Assembly (NCBI GenBank): GCA_023412495.1
Contig: JAEYNP010000114.1
Location: 100,505 to 164,504 of the forward strand
Reading direction: 5' to 3'
DNA length: 64,000 nt
Origin: Pseudomonadota bacterium
GTDB taxonomy: Bacteria; Desulfobacterota; Desulfobulbia; Desulfobulbales; Desulfocapsaceae
How positions within the stretch are numbered: the first letter of the stretch is position 1; each line of letters starts with the position of its first letter. Below are positions 35,515 through 46,509 of this stretch, one piece after another. Made by a program: the position numbers and the translations under genes. The notes under the pieces were generated by a model. It was not told the DNA's origin. It did no database searches and worked only from the letters and a program-made list of their open reading frames with translations.

Positions 35515-36672
35515 CTACTCCAGCCAGGATGTCTGGTAACCCGTGTCTTCGCAGGCCAGTGCTGTCTTGGCCACATACAGCGGCTTGAAGCTGTCCACCA
35601 TGACCGCCGTCTCCTTGGTCTCCTTCAGCCCGATCGAAGCCTCCGCCTTGCCTGGGTGCGGGCCGTGGGGCATGCCGTCCGGGTGGTGGGTTATCGATCC
35701 GCGTTCGATTCCCTTTCTGCTCATGAACTCTTCGCTGCAGTAATAGAGGATCTCGTCGGAGCCGATATTCGAGTGGTTGTACGGGACGGGGATCGCGTCC
35801 GGATAATAATCAAAGAGCCGGGGCACGAACGAACAGACCACGAAACCATCGCCTTCAAAAGTCTGATGGACCGGCGGCGGCATATGGACGCGACCGGTAA
35901 TCGGCTCGAATTCGGCAATGTTGAAGGCCCACGGATAATAATAACCGTCCCAGCCGACCGTATCGAAGGGATGGTGGGCAAGGGTCATGCGATGCAGGGC
36001 ACTCCTGCTCTTCACCACAATGGGAAACTCGCCGACTGCATCCCGGGTGACCAGTCGTGACGGAGGCCGGATGTCCCTTTCGGAGTAAGGGCTGTGCTCC
36101 AGCAGCTGTCCGTGCATGTTTCTGTACCGGCTGGGGGTCCGCACATAGCCCCTGCTCTCGATGATAAAGAAAATATTCTGCCCGGCCGCAAAGCGGTAAC
36201 GATGGATGATGCCCCTGGGGATGATCAGGTAATCGCCCGAGCGGAAGTCGATTTCCCCCATCTGCGATTCGAGCACCCCCTCGCCCTCGGTCACGAACAC
36301 GATCTCGTCCCCCTGGCCGTTGCGATAGAAGAAGTCATCGTCGGCCGATGGGCGCGCAAGAGATATGCCGATATCGTCGTTGAAGAAAAGCGGCGTCCTG
36401 TCCAGCACCGGGCTCGGGCCCGCAGCCGGCAGTCTGTGGCTGCGCAGATGCCGCAGATGCAGGGTCGGGTCGGAATCGGCTTCCCAGGCGAGTTCCTTGA
36501 TCCGTACCACCTCCTTGAGCTCGGTTGGAGGGCGCAGGGTATAGATCAGGGACTTGATGCCGCTGAAACCGAGGTTGCCCATCAGATGCTCTTGATGGAT
36601 GCCGCCGCCTTGCTTGCGAAATGCCGTGTGCCGCTTGTGGGGAATCTCACCCAGCCTGTGGTAAAAGACCAT
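35515..36672 (-). CDS. hmgA: Homogentisate 1,2-dioxygenase
   Basis: 385 residues in a cupin fold. The iron-binding and active-site region is visible late in the protein: LARPSADDDFFYRNGQGDE, the HHPFDTVGWDGYYYPW block and SITHHPDGMPHGPHPG. It opens the ring of homogentisate with O2 to give maleylacetoacetate. Because it needs oxygen, its presence suggests a facultative or microaerobic lifestyle. GGGAG lies six bases before the ATG. The upstream gap contains a 147 bp inverted-repeat element separating it from hppD. Confidence 0.92.
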   Translation of the reverse strand: MVFYHRLGEIPHKRHTAFRKQGGGIHQEHLMGNLGFSGIKSLIYTLRPPTELKEVVRIKELAWEADSDPTLHLRHLRSHRLPAAGPSPVLDRTPLFFNDDIGISLARPSADDDFFYRNGQGDEIVFVTEGEGVLESQMGEIDFRSGDYLIIPRGIIHRYRFAAGQNIFFIIESRGYVRTPSRYRNMHGQLLEHSPYSERDIRPPSRLVTRDAVGEFPIVVKSRSALHRMTLAHHPFDTVGWDGYYYPWAFNIAEFEPITGRVHMPPPVHQTFEGDGFVVCSFVPRLFDYYPDAIPVPYNHSNIGSDEILYYCSEEFMSRKGIERGSITHHPDGMPHGPHPGKAEASIGLKETKETAVMVDSFKPLYVAKTALACEDTGYQTSWLE

Positions 36673-36757
36673 TGTGCTCTCCCGGTTTTCGTTGATGGAT
36701 GTCTAGTGTCCTGTCAAGCATCGTCTGTTGTATCTTGCTTGGCATCCGGCAGACTCT

Positions 36758-36904
36758 TAGGAGCCTGTCGGATTATAGCAATTTTTTCTCAGATCAAGGC
36801 AAGCTCGAAAAAATTACCGGAGGCATAGACATAATATTCCGAGGATAATTTTTTGGAGTTTAACGAAGATATGAGGAAAAAGGGCATAATCCGACAGGCT
36901 CCTA
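36758..36904. repeat. 147 bp element with perfect 19 bp terminal inverted repeats
   Basis: Ends are TAGGAGCCTGTCGGATTAT and its exact complement. The interior is AT-rich and contains AATTTTTT near the left end and AATTTTTTGG near the right. The right end supplies the TAG stop codon of hppD (36902-36904), so the element abuts the gene exactly. No coding capacity; it looks like a miniature inverted-repeat mobile element or a REP-type hairpin. Confidence 0.8.
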
Positions 36905-37987
36905 GAGATTTCCCCTGTGTCTCTGCTCGAGTTCGACGGCCTCGAACAGCGCCTTGAAATTGCCTTTGCCGAAGCTCTCGCAGCCCGCCCGCTGGATGAC
37001 CTCCAGAAACAGCGTAGGCCTGTCCTGCACCGGCTTGGTGAAGATCTGCAGGAGGTAGCCTTTTTCGTCCCTGTCCACGAGGATATTGTATTTTTGTATC
37101 AGTTCCCGATCTTCTTTTATCTCCCCAACCCGGTCCCAGACGGTTTCGTAGTAGCTCTCGGGAATGGAGAGGAATTTCAGCCCGTTTTCCCTCAGCATCC
37201 CGACCGTGGTCAGGATATCCGGGGTGTACAGGGCGATGTGCTGCACACCGGCGCTGTAGTTGAAGTCGATATACTCCTGGATTTGGCTCTTTCTCTTGCC
37301 CGCAGCCGGCTCGTTGATGGGAAACTTGATGTTTCGCCTATCGCTTGCCATGACTTTGGAGCGCAAGGCCGAGTATTCTGTTGAAATATCCTTGTCGTCA
37401 TAGGAGACGAACTGGTGGAAGCCGAAGACCTTGGCGTAGTAGTCGCACCATCTGTCCATCTGCCGGTCCTCGGTGTTGGCCACAACATGATCGACACGGG
37501 TTAACCCTGTTGGCACACCCTCGATCCGGGCGGGCTGGTAGCCCGGCAGAAAAACGCCTGCGTATCCCTGATCCGCGATAAACGTATGGATCACATCGCC
37601 ATAGGTGCGGACAGCCGCCCGGCGGACTCTGCCGTCAGTATCCTCGAGGTCTTCCGGCTCCATGGCGGAGACGGCGCCCCTTCGCAGCGCCTCCTTGTAG
37701 ACCTCATCCACATCATCCACCTCAAAAGAGATGTCCTTGACGCTGTCCCCGTGCAGAAGGAGAAATACATTTCTCGGGTCCTGATAACCGAGCGGCGTGG
37801 TGAAAACCAGCCGGATACGGCCCTGCTGCAGGACGTATGAGGCGCAATCACGGTGCCCGGTTTCCGGTCCGAGATACCCTATCTGGTCAAAGCCCAGTGT
37901 CTTTCGAAAGAAAAATGCGGCCTGCAGGGCATTGCCGACAATGAATTCGATGTGGTGTATCCGCTTGACAGGTAAATTTTTTTCCAT
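36902..37987 (-). CDS. hppD: 4-hydroxyphenylpyruvate dioxygenase
   Basis: 361 residues with two vicinal-oxygen-chelate domains. Iron ligands are in RVDHVVANTE (His), GVQHIALYT (His) and the C-terminal TLFLEVIQR (Glu). It converts 4-hydroxyphenylpyruvate to homogentisate with O2, the first committed step of the pathway. The last codons sit inside a terminal inverted repeat that provides the stop. It is the first gene of the catabolic run on the minus strand; the divergent gap to the AsmA gene (37988-38303, 316 bp) shows no recognised operator. Confidence 0.93.
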   Translation of the reverse strand: MEKNLPVKRIHHIEFIVGNALQAAFFFRKTLGFDQIGYLGPETGHRDCASYVLQQGRIRLVFTTPLGYQDPRNVFLLLHGDSVKDISFEVDDVDEVYKEALRRGAVSAMEPEDLEDTDGRVRRAAVRTYGDVIHTFIADQGYAGVFLPGYQPARIEGVPTGLTRVDHVVANTEDRQMDRWCDYYAKVFGFHQFVSYDDKDISTEYSALRSKVMASDRRNIKFPINEPAAGKRKSQIQEYIDFNYSAGVQHIALYTPDILTTVGMLRENGLKFLSIPESYYETVWDRVGEIKEDRELIQKYNILVDRDEKGYLLQIFTKPVQDRPTLFLEVIQRAGCESFGKGNFKALFEAVELEQRHRGNL

Positions 37988-38303
37988 GCCGAATCACGAG
38001 TATTTGGGTGGTATTAAATTCCGATCATTCAGATGGAATCAACATAAATCATCTTATTCACCTCCGCCAGCCCTATCGGATTCCTTTACCGGATGAACCC
38101 AATGAATTAATACAAAGAGATCCATGGCCCGAAGAGATCCACCTTTGCGGGTATGGTTTGCAAAGGCTCAGCTTTTAAGAAATTCCATCCGACTGCCGCC
38201 TGGAACGAGAACTCACCAGGATGATGCGAGAGCAGAGTTTGCGACTGCATTCGGATTGCCTGGTAAGTATAGATTTTGGTCAAGTACTCCTGCGCAAGCA
38301 ACA

Positions 38304-41300
38304 ATGAAACTACAAGATCATCAAAATAAAAAGTCCCCTGTGCCCACCAGGAACCGCATTCTCACTTGGTTGTGGGGCAGTGCTGCAATTCTGTTGCTCC
38401 TGATGGCGGCTGCAATGCTGATCGTGCCGCGGCTCATCGATTTCGCCTCGGTCAAACAAAAAATCCGGACAGCAGTGACCGAACGGACGGGTGGTAAGAT
38501 TGATTATCAGGGGATTGGTCTTTCCTATTTCCCTCGGCTGTCTGTCGAACTGCGTCAGGCAACCCTGGTCATTCCGGAACTGGCAGAAGCCAGAGTTGCA
38601 GCCTTGCGTATTTCTCCGGAATTTTTTCCTCTGCTGATCGGCGAGCTGCGTCTCGCCCGGATCGAGCTGGACACCCCGCAGTTAAGCCTGCAGTTTCCTT
38701 ATACAAAATTAAAAGATCCCACCGCTCGGCCTTCCACGTTGACCGATATGGCAAAGAGTCTGGCTGTGGCAGTTGCACCGGTCGGCCAGTCGATCAGGGG
38801 CCTGGAGCTGCAGGTTGACAACGGCCAGCTGACGGTCGCTCGGAGTACACAAAAGCTGGTCGAAATTGAAGGTCTGAGCCTGCAATCTGAAAGGTCGCTG
38901 GCCAATCCCCACTCTGTCGAGGCGAGCCTGCAAGCGAAATGCGCTGAACTGAAAATCTATCGCAACGGCCACCCGGAGACGGCAAAAGATATCAGTTTGA
39001 GCAGCAACGTCGAAATGGCGGGCGGCAGGTTGACCGTCAAATTTGATCGACTGTCTCTCGCGGAACCGGCTCTGGCCTTGACCGGAGACCTGAGCCTGGC
39101 GCCGACCACGCCGGCAATCGCGCTGAACCTGTCCGGGACCGATATCAATGTCGATGCGACTCGCAAAACCGCGCTGGCCCTGGCAGGCGATATTACCCCC
39201 ATCAAGCAGATCTTCGACTACCTGCGCGGCGGTCAGGTGCCACAGATCAGCCTCACCTCCCACGGCGGAACCCTGTCTGAATTGGCCGACCTGAAGAACA
39301 TCCTGATCAAGGGGAAATTGCAGGACGGCGAGGTCTCAGTGCCGGGGATCAGTCTCGATCTGACCGGGGTCTTCGGCGATGTGGTCATCGATAAGGGCGT
39401 ACTGCAGGGTACTGGGCTGACAGCCAGTCTGGGTGCATCTACCGGCCGGGACGGTTCGTTGAAAATCGGTCTGACTCGAGGGAACGACCTGTTTGAGTTG
39501 GATCTGATGTTGAGCGCCGACCTGGCGGAGACCCGGTCGATCCTTCATCGCCTGATCAAGGCCCCGGCTTTCACCGCCGAACTGGAAAAGATCGCCAACC
39601 TGCGGGGCACCGGACAGGGAAAACTGACCCTTGGCGACAGTCTGCACGACATCGAGGCCAGAATCGAGGTCAGTGATCTCAAGCTGTCCGCCGACTATCA
39701 GAGGGTGCCCTTGCCTATCAAGGTAGAACAGGGGCGGTTCACCTTCGGGAAAAGACGGCTCGATATTGCTCAGTTCAGCGGCTCTTTGGGGAAGTCGCGC
39801 TTTGCCGATATCTCCGGTCGACTCCTCTGGGAAAATGATCCTTCCATCGAGATCAGTTCCGGCCGGTTGGATTCGGACATGGCGGAACTCTATCCCTGGC
39901 TGGCCTCACTGGAAGGTCTGCGCGATACGCTGCAAGAGCTGAAAAAGGTGACCGGCCGACTGGCATTGTCCACCCTGTTTCTAAAAGCCGAGGCCGCCAG
40001 GCCCTCCGCATTGCAGTTCGCCTCGACCGGCACCTTGCAAGACCTATCAATCGAGACGGAGGCCTTCCCGGATAGCATCAACGTTGCAAGCGGTGGATTT
40101 ATCGTCGATAGGCAGCAACTGAGCTTTGCAGAACTCCGTGCTTCCGGCCAGGATGCAGCACTCACCCTGTCCGGCAGTATCAAAGGCTTTCCCCGGCGAC
40201 TTGAGCAAATCGAACTCTCGCTGGATGGCTACATGGGACCAGAGTCGCTCGAATGGCTCTCGGACAGGCTTAAGGTGCCCGAGTCCTACGCGATCCGTGG
40301 TCCGCTCAGTATCAGCCAGGCCCGGATCTTCTGGCAGCCGGACTCCATGGCGTCATTCAATGGTTTGGTGACTCTCGCCAAAGGTCCTGCGATCACCGCC
40401 GATGTCGACTATGGGCTGGAACAATTGCAGGTCAACCGGCTGCATATCAAGGATCAGTATTCCGATGCCGAGATAATCCTTGGCCTCGATAAGGAGCAAC
40501 ACGACTTCAAGTATGTCGGCAAACTGCGGTATGAAACCCTGCAGAACATATTTGTCGGCAGTCAATTCGGCAGTGGCAGGCTGGAGGGGGATTTTTCGGT
40601 GACAGTACCGCAAAGCGGACAAGCCGAGGTCACCACCACGGGACATCTGACCGGAGAGCAACTGCCGATTCCCTTGTCGCCCGACGATAAAGCGAACATT
40701 GAGCAGATCAAACTGGAAGCAGACGGGTCGCAGGTCGCATTCCAAATAACGAAATTCACAAGGAAAAACCACACCTGGGAACCTGTCGAGGGTACTGTAA
40801 CCTTCGATCGCCACAGAACCGAAATCAGGCTTGCGGGAGCCAAATTATGCGGCATAAACTCACCGGGCCGGTTTTCCTTTTCCGGCGACGAGCTTTCTCT
40901 CGATTTCGATTTCGATGGCAAAGGACTCGACGTTGCCACCAGCTACACCTGCCTGACCGAGGGCAGGTTCAGGGCAACCGGCAGCCTCGATTTCTCCAGC
41001 AAGCTCACCGCCAAGGGGAAAATGGACGAACTGGTCAAGAACCTGAAAGGCCCTTTGCAGCTGACCCTCAGCAACGGCGTGATCAAGCAGGACAAATGGG
41101 TCTCCAGGACTCTGGAGGTGCTCAATGTTACCGAGATCGTCAAGGGCAGACTTCCGGACCTTCGCACCAAAGGCTTTGCATATACGACCATGTCTTTGCA
41201 GGGCGAGTTTAAAAACGGCAAACTGATCATCCACAAACTTTTCATGGATGGAGAAACCCTCGAACTGGTCGGCTCCGGTGAAATCCATCTGGAGGATAAA

Positions 41301-41555
41301 ACTCTCGAAGTCCAACTGCTGGCCGCGCCTCTCAAAACCATCGACACCGTCGTAAAATACATCCCCGGGGTCAACTACCTCCTGGGCGGAAGTCTCGTGG
41401 CAATTCCAGTCAGCATCACCGGAACCCTGGACGATCCGCAGGTCAGGGTTATGTCAGCCTCCGCTGTCAGCTCAAGTCTTTACAATCTGGCTAAACGGAC
41501 GATCGCATCACCCTTTAAACTGTTTGAACAAATCAATCCGTGGAATAACGAGTAA
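38304..41555 (+). CDS. AsmA/YhdP-like large envelope protein
   Basis: 1083 residues from the ATG at 38304, which puts the single N-terminal membrane anchor (SAAILLLLMAAAMLIVPRLI) near the start; an in-frame start at 38124 would add 60 unlikely residues. The rest is long, beta-rich and periplasmic, with the AsmA N-terminal pattern (GKIDYQGIGLSYFPRLSVEL) and the C-terminal block typical of the family (GFAYTTMSLQGEFKNGKL, PGVNYLLGGSLVAIPVSITG, DPQVRVM). AsmA-like proteins bridge the envelope and are linked to phospholipid transport to the outer membrane. No Shine-Dalgarno is clear. The following gap 41556-41940 shows no gene or repeat. Confidence 0.75.
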   Translation: MKLQDHQNKKSPVPTRNRILTWLWGSAAILLLLMAAAMLIVPRLIDFASVKQKIRTAVTERTGGKIDYQGIGLSYFPRLSVELRQATLVIPELAEARVAALRISPEFFPLLIGELRLARIELDTPQLSLQFPYTKLKDPTARPSTLTDMAKSLAVAVAPVGQSIRGLELQVDNGQLTVARSTQKLVEIEGLSLQSERSLANPHSVEASLQAKCAELKIYRNGHPETAKDISLSSNVEMAGGRLTVKFDRLSLAEPALALTGDLSLAPTTPAIALNLSGTDINVDATRKTALALAGDITPIKQIFDYLRGGQVPQISLTSHGGTLSELADLKNILIKGKLQDGEVSVPGISLDLTGVFGDVVIDKGVLQGTGLTASLGASTGRDGSLKIGLTRGNDLFELDLMLSADLAETRSILHRLIKAPAFTAELEKIANLRGTGQGKLTLGDSLHDIEARIEVSDLKLSADYQRVPLPIKVEQGRFTFGKRRLDIAQFSGSLGKSRFADISGRLLWENDPSIEISSGRLDSDMAELYPWLASLEGLRDTLQELKKVTGRLALSTLFLKAEAARPSALQFASTGTLQDLSIETEAFPDSINVASGGFIVDRQQLSFAELRASGQDAALTLSGSIKGFPRRLEQIELSLDGYMGPESLEWLSDRLKVPESYAIRGPLSISQARIFWQPDSMASFNGLVTLAKGPAITADVDYGLEQLQVNRLHIKDQYSDAEIILGLDKEQHDFKYVGKLRYETLQNIFVGSQFGSGRLEGDFSVTVPQSGQAEVTTTGHLTGEQLPIPLSPDDKANIEQIKLEADGSQVAFQITKFTRKNHTWEPVEGTVTFDRHRTEIRLAGAKLCGINSPGRFSFSGDELSLDFDFDGKGLDVATSYTCLTEGRFRATGSLDFSSKLTAKGKMDELVKNLKGPLQLTLSNGVIKQDKWVSRTLEVLNVTEIVKGRLPDLRTKGFAYTTMSLQGEFKNGKLIIHKLFMDGETLELVGSGEIHLEDKTLEVQLLAAPLKTIDTVVKYIPGVNYLLGGSLVAIPVSITGTLDDPQVRVMSASAVSSSLYNLAKRTIASPFKLFEQINPWNNE

Positions 41556-41940
41556 TCTTAACGGCTGTATCCCGTGACATTACCACCTCTACTGCATGCC
41601 GGGGAACGGCCCGTACCCTAGGAATGCACCGAGTCGATAAGGTAAATTTGGGCTCGTGCTTAAAATTAAACTCTCGACCAAATAGATCATCGCACCGTCT
41701 ATAAACTCATCGGACAACGAACGTTCATCTTTCTGATCTTTCTGCCTCACGCAGTCCAAGACCAGGCGGTGTTCAGGAAGAAGGTAAACTCGACGGGATT
41801 TAAAGTTACTAATCCTTGGCAGAGCAAATATTTGGATATCAAACTGAAGGAGTTATTGCAAATCTAACGGAAACATTGAGGAAGGGTGCCGATGGCAGTC
41901 GAAGAAAGACGGCCGCAAGACGTGCAAAGCTGTCAAGATT

Positions 41941-44839
41941 TCACTGTATCTTATCAGGATCGGAACTATTGATGGGCAACAAAACGGTAAAGGTCGCCCC
42001 TTCCCCTGGCTTGCTTGTTACCAGAATTTCTCCTCCATGGTTTTTCACAATCCCATAGCTTACTGACAACCCCAAACCCGTTCCTTTGACTTCTGATTTT
42101 GTGGTGTAGAAGGGCCGAAAGAGCTGATCCATCTGTTCAGGCTTAATACCAATTCCGGTATCCTTGATAGCCACCGCCACCTTATCTCCCTGCCTACGAG
42201 TTCTGATCGTTATCACTCCACCATGAGAAGAAGAACAGGCCTCCGCCGCATTGACCAGCAGATTAAGAAAAACCTGCTTAATCTGGTCGGAAACCGCAGA
42301 TATCATCGGCAGCCGATCCTGGTAGTCGAGTTTTACGGCCACTTGCCTTCTTTTGAAGTCGCTTTTGTGGAGCAGTAGCAGCAAGTCTAAGGTGCTGTTT
42401 ACATCCAGCAAAGTCTTTCTTCGTAAGGAAGGACGATAGAAATCCTGAAGACTTCTGATCAGCCCTTTGATGCGATATCCTTCACCGATGGCCAGATCAA
42501 TATTTAGAATCCACTTCCGGCAAATTTGCTTGTTTACTCAAGCCCTTTAGGACGGTCAGAATGGACTGCAAAGGGTTATTCACTTCATGGGCAATTGATG
42601 CGGAGAGTTGACCTATCGCCGCAAGTTTTTCAGCATGCAAGAACTGGTGCTGAGTTTCGATCAACTCTCTAGTTCGCTCTCTAACTTTTTGTTCCAGCTC
42701 ATTATTTAAATTCTTGAGTTGCACTTCCTGTTGTTTACGCTCTGTGATATCTTCTGTGAAAATTACTATTCCGCCAATTTCACCGGAAATATTGTACCAC
42801 GGACGAATCTCCCAACGATTCCACTTGGACGATCCGTCAGCTCGCTCATAAAGATCGGCTTCTTCCCTCAACACCTCACCAGCCAACCCTCGACGATGCA
42901 CTTCCTTCCACCGCTCGGGCAAATCTGGAAAAACCTCGTAGTGCAGCATCCCAGTTAAGTCACGATCTCCTAAATTATAGTCTTTCAACCAGCGACGACT
43001 GGCACTGAGATATCGCATCTCGTGGTCAAACATCGCGAGTGCCGCAGGAGCATGCTCTATGAATAACTGCAGACGTTGTTCACTCTCCAGGAGTTTATCA
43101 TTTGTTGCCTGTAAACGAGCTTCGTTCTGTCGCAACGCATCCTCCGCAGCCTTACGGTCAGTGATATCATGGATAACAACAAAATCGAACCGTCTTTTCT
43201 GAATCGGGATAGGCGACAAATAAACCTCGACCGTACGGACCGACCCATCGGCCAGCCGGTGAGGGGTTACGAAATAATCTAGCTTCTGTTCCTCTATTTG
43301 TTTTGCTAATTCGGAGAATTCATTCGGGGGGGCACAATTAATAGAGTCAATTTTCATAGTCCGCAATCTGCTCCGGGAGTAGCCGTAGAATTTGGATGCG
43401 GCCGGATTGGCATCCAAAATAACCAGACTTACCGGATCTATTAGGAGCATCGTTGCACTATGTTTTTCAAATAAACGGCGAAATTTCCTTTCACTGGACT
43501 TAAGAGCCTTTTCCGCCCTTTTTCGACCGGTAGTTTCGTAAAGGGAAAAAACCAGGCCGTTTACTTTGCCATTATCATCAGTTACTGGAGAGAGCGTCCA
43601 ATCCCAGAAGGTGATGCCTCGTTCCGGCTGGTCCGGAAATTGGAACGGTTTGTCCTTAACTTCATACGGCTCCCCGGTATCTCGAACCCTGGCGAAGATG
43701 GCTTCGTTCTCGGCGTGAGGATAGAGGTCAAAATGATTTTTGCCGATCATTTCTTCGGGCTGGTACCCGCAAGTTGTTGCATAGGTCTCATTGACACGTA
43801 CGAAATTGAAGTCGCGATCGAGATAAACAAGATGCGAGTTTTTCGCACCATTCATTACCGACTGGAGCACATTGCGCTCACGGAGCAGCGTTTCCTCGGC
43901 TTGCTTGCGCTCGGTAATGTCTCGAACGATGGCCCACATCGCGGATGGTTTGCCCTCATCGTCACGGATAAGTATTGTCCGCAATTCCACTGGGAAGACC
44001 GTTCCATCTTTTCGGCGATATTCCTTTTCGTATATATCAGAGTATCCTCGGGGCATGACCTGGTCGCTAACGATGGCTGCCTCCATATCATGCCAACGCT
44101 CCGGTGTTATCTGAATGTACGTCAGGAGACGAATTTCCTCGGTTGAATACCCCAACATTCGAGAGTAGACCTCATTGCAGTCGATGATTCTTCCGTCCAT
44201 CGTAACCTGGACGAACCCGTCGCGCAGACTCTCGTGCAGCAACCGATAGCGCCCTTCGCTCCTTCGTAACTCCGCCTCGGCCTGTTTTCGTGTACTGATA
44301 TCGGTGGCTACACCGATTACCCGCTTCAGCCTTCCGTCGACATCGAACTGGGCCATGGCGGTTTCTTCTAATACAATTATAGCGCCGTCTCCGCGCCTGA
44401 CTCGGAATTCTGTAGAGTAGTTGGCATTTTCAGGTGTCAACGCGTGTAGAATCTGCACGAAACGGTCGCGGTCGTCTGGGTGAATACGCTGAAAGAAATC
44501 CTGGCCGGTGTTGCGGATAGCGACCTCGCTTGCGAGGCCGAGGATTGGCAAGCAGCTGTCTGAACGCTGCACTTGGTCCGTGGTTGGATTCCAGTCGAAG
44601 GTGAATGAATGACCGGCTAGCAGTGCCTGCTGCATGCTCCATTCCGCAAGCGCCATGGCGGCTCCGGTCTCTTCGGCGAGAGCCTTTCCATTGCTGCAAG
44701 GGGGGCTCTTAATCTCAGGGGACAGTCTGGATTTTAAACGAGCAATTTCCTCATCCTTCGCCTTCAATTGAGCCTGTAGTTCCTCAATTAGATTCTTGAA
44801 CTCACTGTCGAAGTTTCCAGTAGGCATTTCCCCACCCAT
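41941..44839 (-). pseudogene. Multi-PAS sensor histidine kinase broken by a frameshift
   Basis: The front part (42497-44839, 780 residues) has an N-terminal coiled coil, five PAS-type domains (for example the first with the QRSDSCLPILGLASEV run) and a HisKA box AAIGQLSASIAHEVNNPL. It stops right after PEVDSKY. In the next frame the protein continues without a gap (NIDLAIGEGYRIKGLIRSLQ) into an HATPase domain with NLLVNAAEAC, DTGIGIKPEQ and GTGLGLSVSYGIV. A single extra base near 42503-42505 explains it. The cognate intact gene at 50711-53689 has the same C-terminal architecture. It is either a real inactivation or a base error. Confidence 0.85.
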
Positions 44840-45636
44840 AGAATGAGATCGTCACCAGCCTCGGCATAGCGGCGGGTGTGACGATCCTTATGCTACCAAA
44901 TCTTCACCATGATTTCCCGTTCTTCTTCATTTCTGCTGCAAACATTGATCAGCCTTGAGAGATGTGCACAGTGAGGCGGGACTATAGGGGTTCTGGACGA
45001 GTGACCTCATCGAAAATCCTGTAGAAGTTCTGCGTGAACTGCTTGTAACCTTCTCAGGCTCACAATGAAACGATTCTCGAAAATCTTCACCATGTTTGTC
45101 GTCACGGAAGATTGAGCCAATCACTTCTTCTGGGAGAGGTTTGGCTGGAGCGTTGTGTGGCTCTGATCCTACTCATGCAGTTGGGCACTCTTCTGCTCGT
45201 ATAAATGCTTTGGCGGGATGATTCGCGGGCGGGGCAGGTAGAAAAATGCCATGGCCTCATGGCGGAAGATCCGCCGGTTGCTTAATGGTAACTCATGAAG
45301 ACCAATGCCAGATCGGATCGGGCATCGAAAACAACCAGGCAACTCATCACCAAGGGAGATCATATGAGTCAGCTTCTCGCCGCTCGAACTGCGTGCTTTT
45401 ATTATTTTGACCAAAGGGGAAAAAACGAAAGAACCGAACACCGCCGCGGCCATCGCCACCGGGATAACGAGACCTTGCGAAAATCGACTGAACATTACTG
45501 AAGAAAATTTTGCTTGGTTCCCTTTAATAGGGAGCCTGAGCAAGCCCCCACATACAAGCGGACTAAATGTTATGATTGGCAACGCTTATATCTTTCATGC
45601 CTTGCCACTCCCAAGCTGAAGATGTCTACTGTTGCC
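44840..45636. other. About 800 bp without a supported gene
   Basis: A minus-strand frame at 45169-45582 contains one hydrophobic stretch (VIPVAMAAAVFGSFVFSPLV) but has no ribosome site and the rest is not protein-like. Plus-strand frames overlapping it are no better. I see no repeat family member or RNA. The region lies at the left end of an accessory block with a broken integrase, so it may be decayed mobile DNA. Confidence 0.4.
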
Positions 45637-45669
45637 CAAAAGAGGGCGAGGAAACGGCCTCGCCCTCTT
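45637..45669 (-). terminator. Rho-independent-type terminator after the integrase
   Basis: A perfect 12 bp stem (AAGAGGGCGAGG and its complement) with a 6 nt loop starts 8 bp after the integrase stop codon; on the minus strand it is followed by a short U-run. Confidence 0.75.
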
Positions 45670-45677
45670 GAGGCGGT

Positions 45678-46503
45678 CTATCCATAAAGAGTCTCGATCC
45701 ACCGGATTGCTTCGGTGTCATTCACCTTACCGAGGTACCGCTGCGTAGTTGAGAGGTCAGCATGGCGCAGAATGACTTTGCTGACGATTTCAATGGGAGT
45801 ACCAGACCTTGAAGCATATGTGGCTGCATGCCGGCGAAGATCATGCGGCCGCAGTTCGATATCAACCATTTTTCCTGCCTTGCTCACCATCGACCAGGCG
45901 GCAACATAGGAAATAGGAAAGATTTTGTCATTCTTACCGATATTTCTATCCCTTACATAGCCGGTTAACCTTACCATTATTTTTCGTGGAACATAAACCG
46001 TCTCTTCGGCACGCCCGCTTTTGGGGTTCTGGATGGTCAGGCTTCTCTCTTGGATATCCGCCGGGGTCAAGTTCAGGACTTCGCCGACTCTCATGCCACC
46101 CCTGGCCATCAATTCCAGCATCAATCTGTTTCTGGTGTTTGCCGTACTGAAGATGATCTCATCAATCGTCTCCTTATCGACGATGTTCCACGGGCGCTTG
46201 AAGATTTTTCTGATGACGGACGTGTTGCAGGGATTGGTAAGCGCCGGCAGGGCGGTGTTGATGCTGAAATTTTAGAAGGCTGCCAGAACAGAATATCGAT
46301 TACGCTTTGTGGCTTGCTTGTTGTCTTTTGTCAGCGAAAGCAGAAACTCCAGTACCTCTTCCTGAGAAATGCTGGCCAGATCACGTTTACCAAATTTCGC
46401 CGTGAACCTGGAGAGGACGAACTCACAGGTTTTGACGGTATTTTTTTTTGGAATTGGCTCGGTGATACTGCAGATGGAAATCGACTGCCTGTGATACTTT
46501 CAT
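45678..46503 (-). pseudogene. Tyrosine recombinase/integrase, inactivated twice
   Basis: The gene starts at ATG 46503 after AGGAGGT. The N-terminal SAM-like domain (KVSQAVDFHLQYHRANSKK) runs into a nine-A tract (46441-46449); one A too many shifts the frame. In the restored frame the protein continues (TVKTCEFVLSRFTAKFGK, DLASISQEEVLEFLLSLT) to a TAA nonsense codon at 46274-46272, then on to the catalytic domain, where Arg (GGMRVGEVL), His-x-x-Arg (HDLRRHAATYAS), His (LRHADLSTTQRYLG) and the nucleophile Tyr are all intact. It is a remnant of a mobile element; nine-A runs can slip, but the nonsense codon argues for a dead gene. Confidence 0.85.
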
Positions 46504-46509
46504 GGTGCA

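Noticed and set aside
42497..42530. Programmed frameshift in the histidine kinase
   Set aside because: No slippery heptamer or stimulatory structure is evident, and the short A-run is an ordinary indel site.
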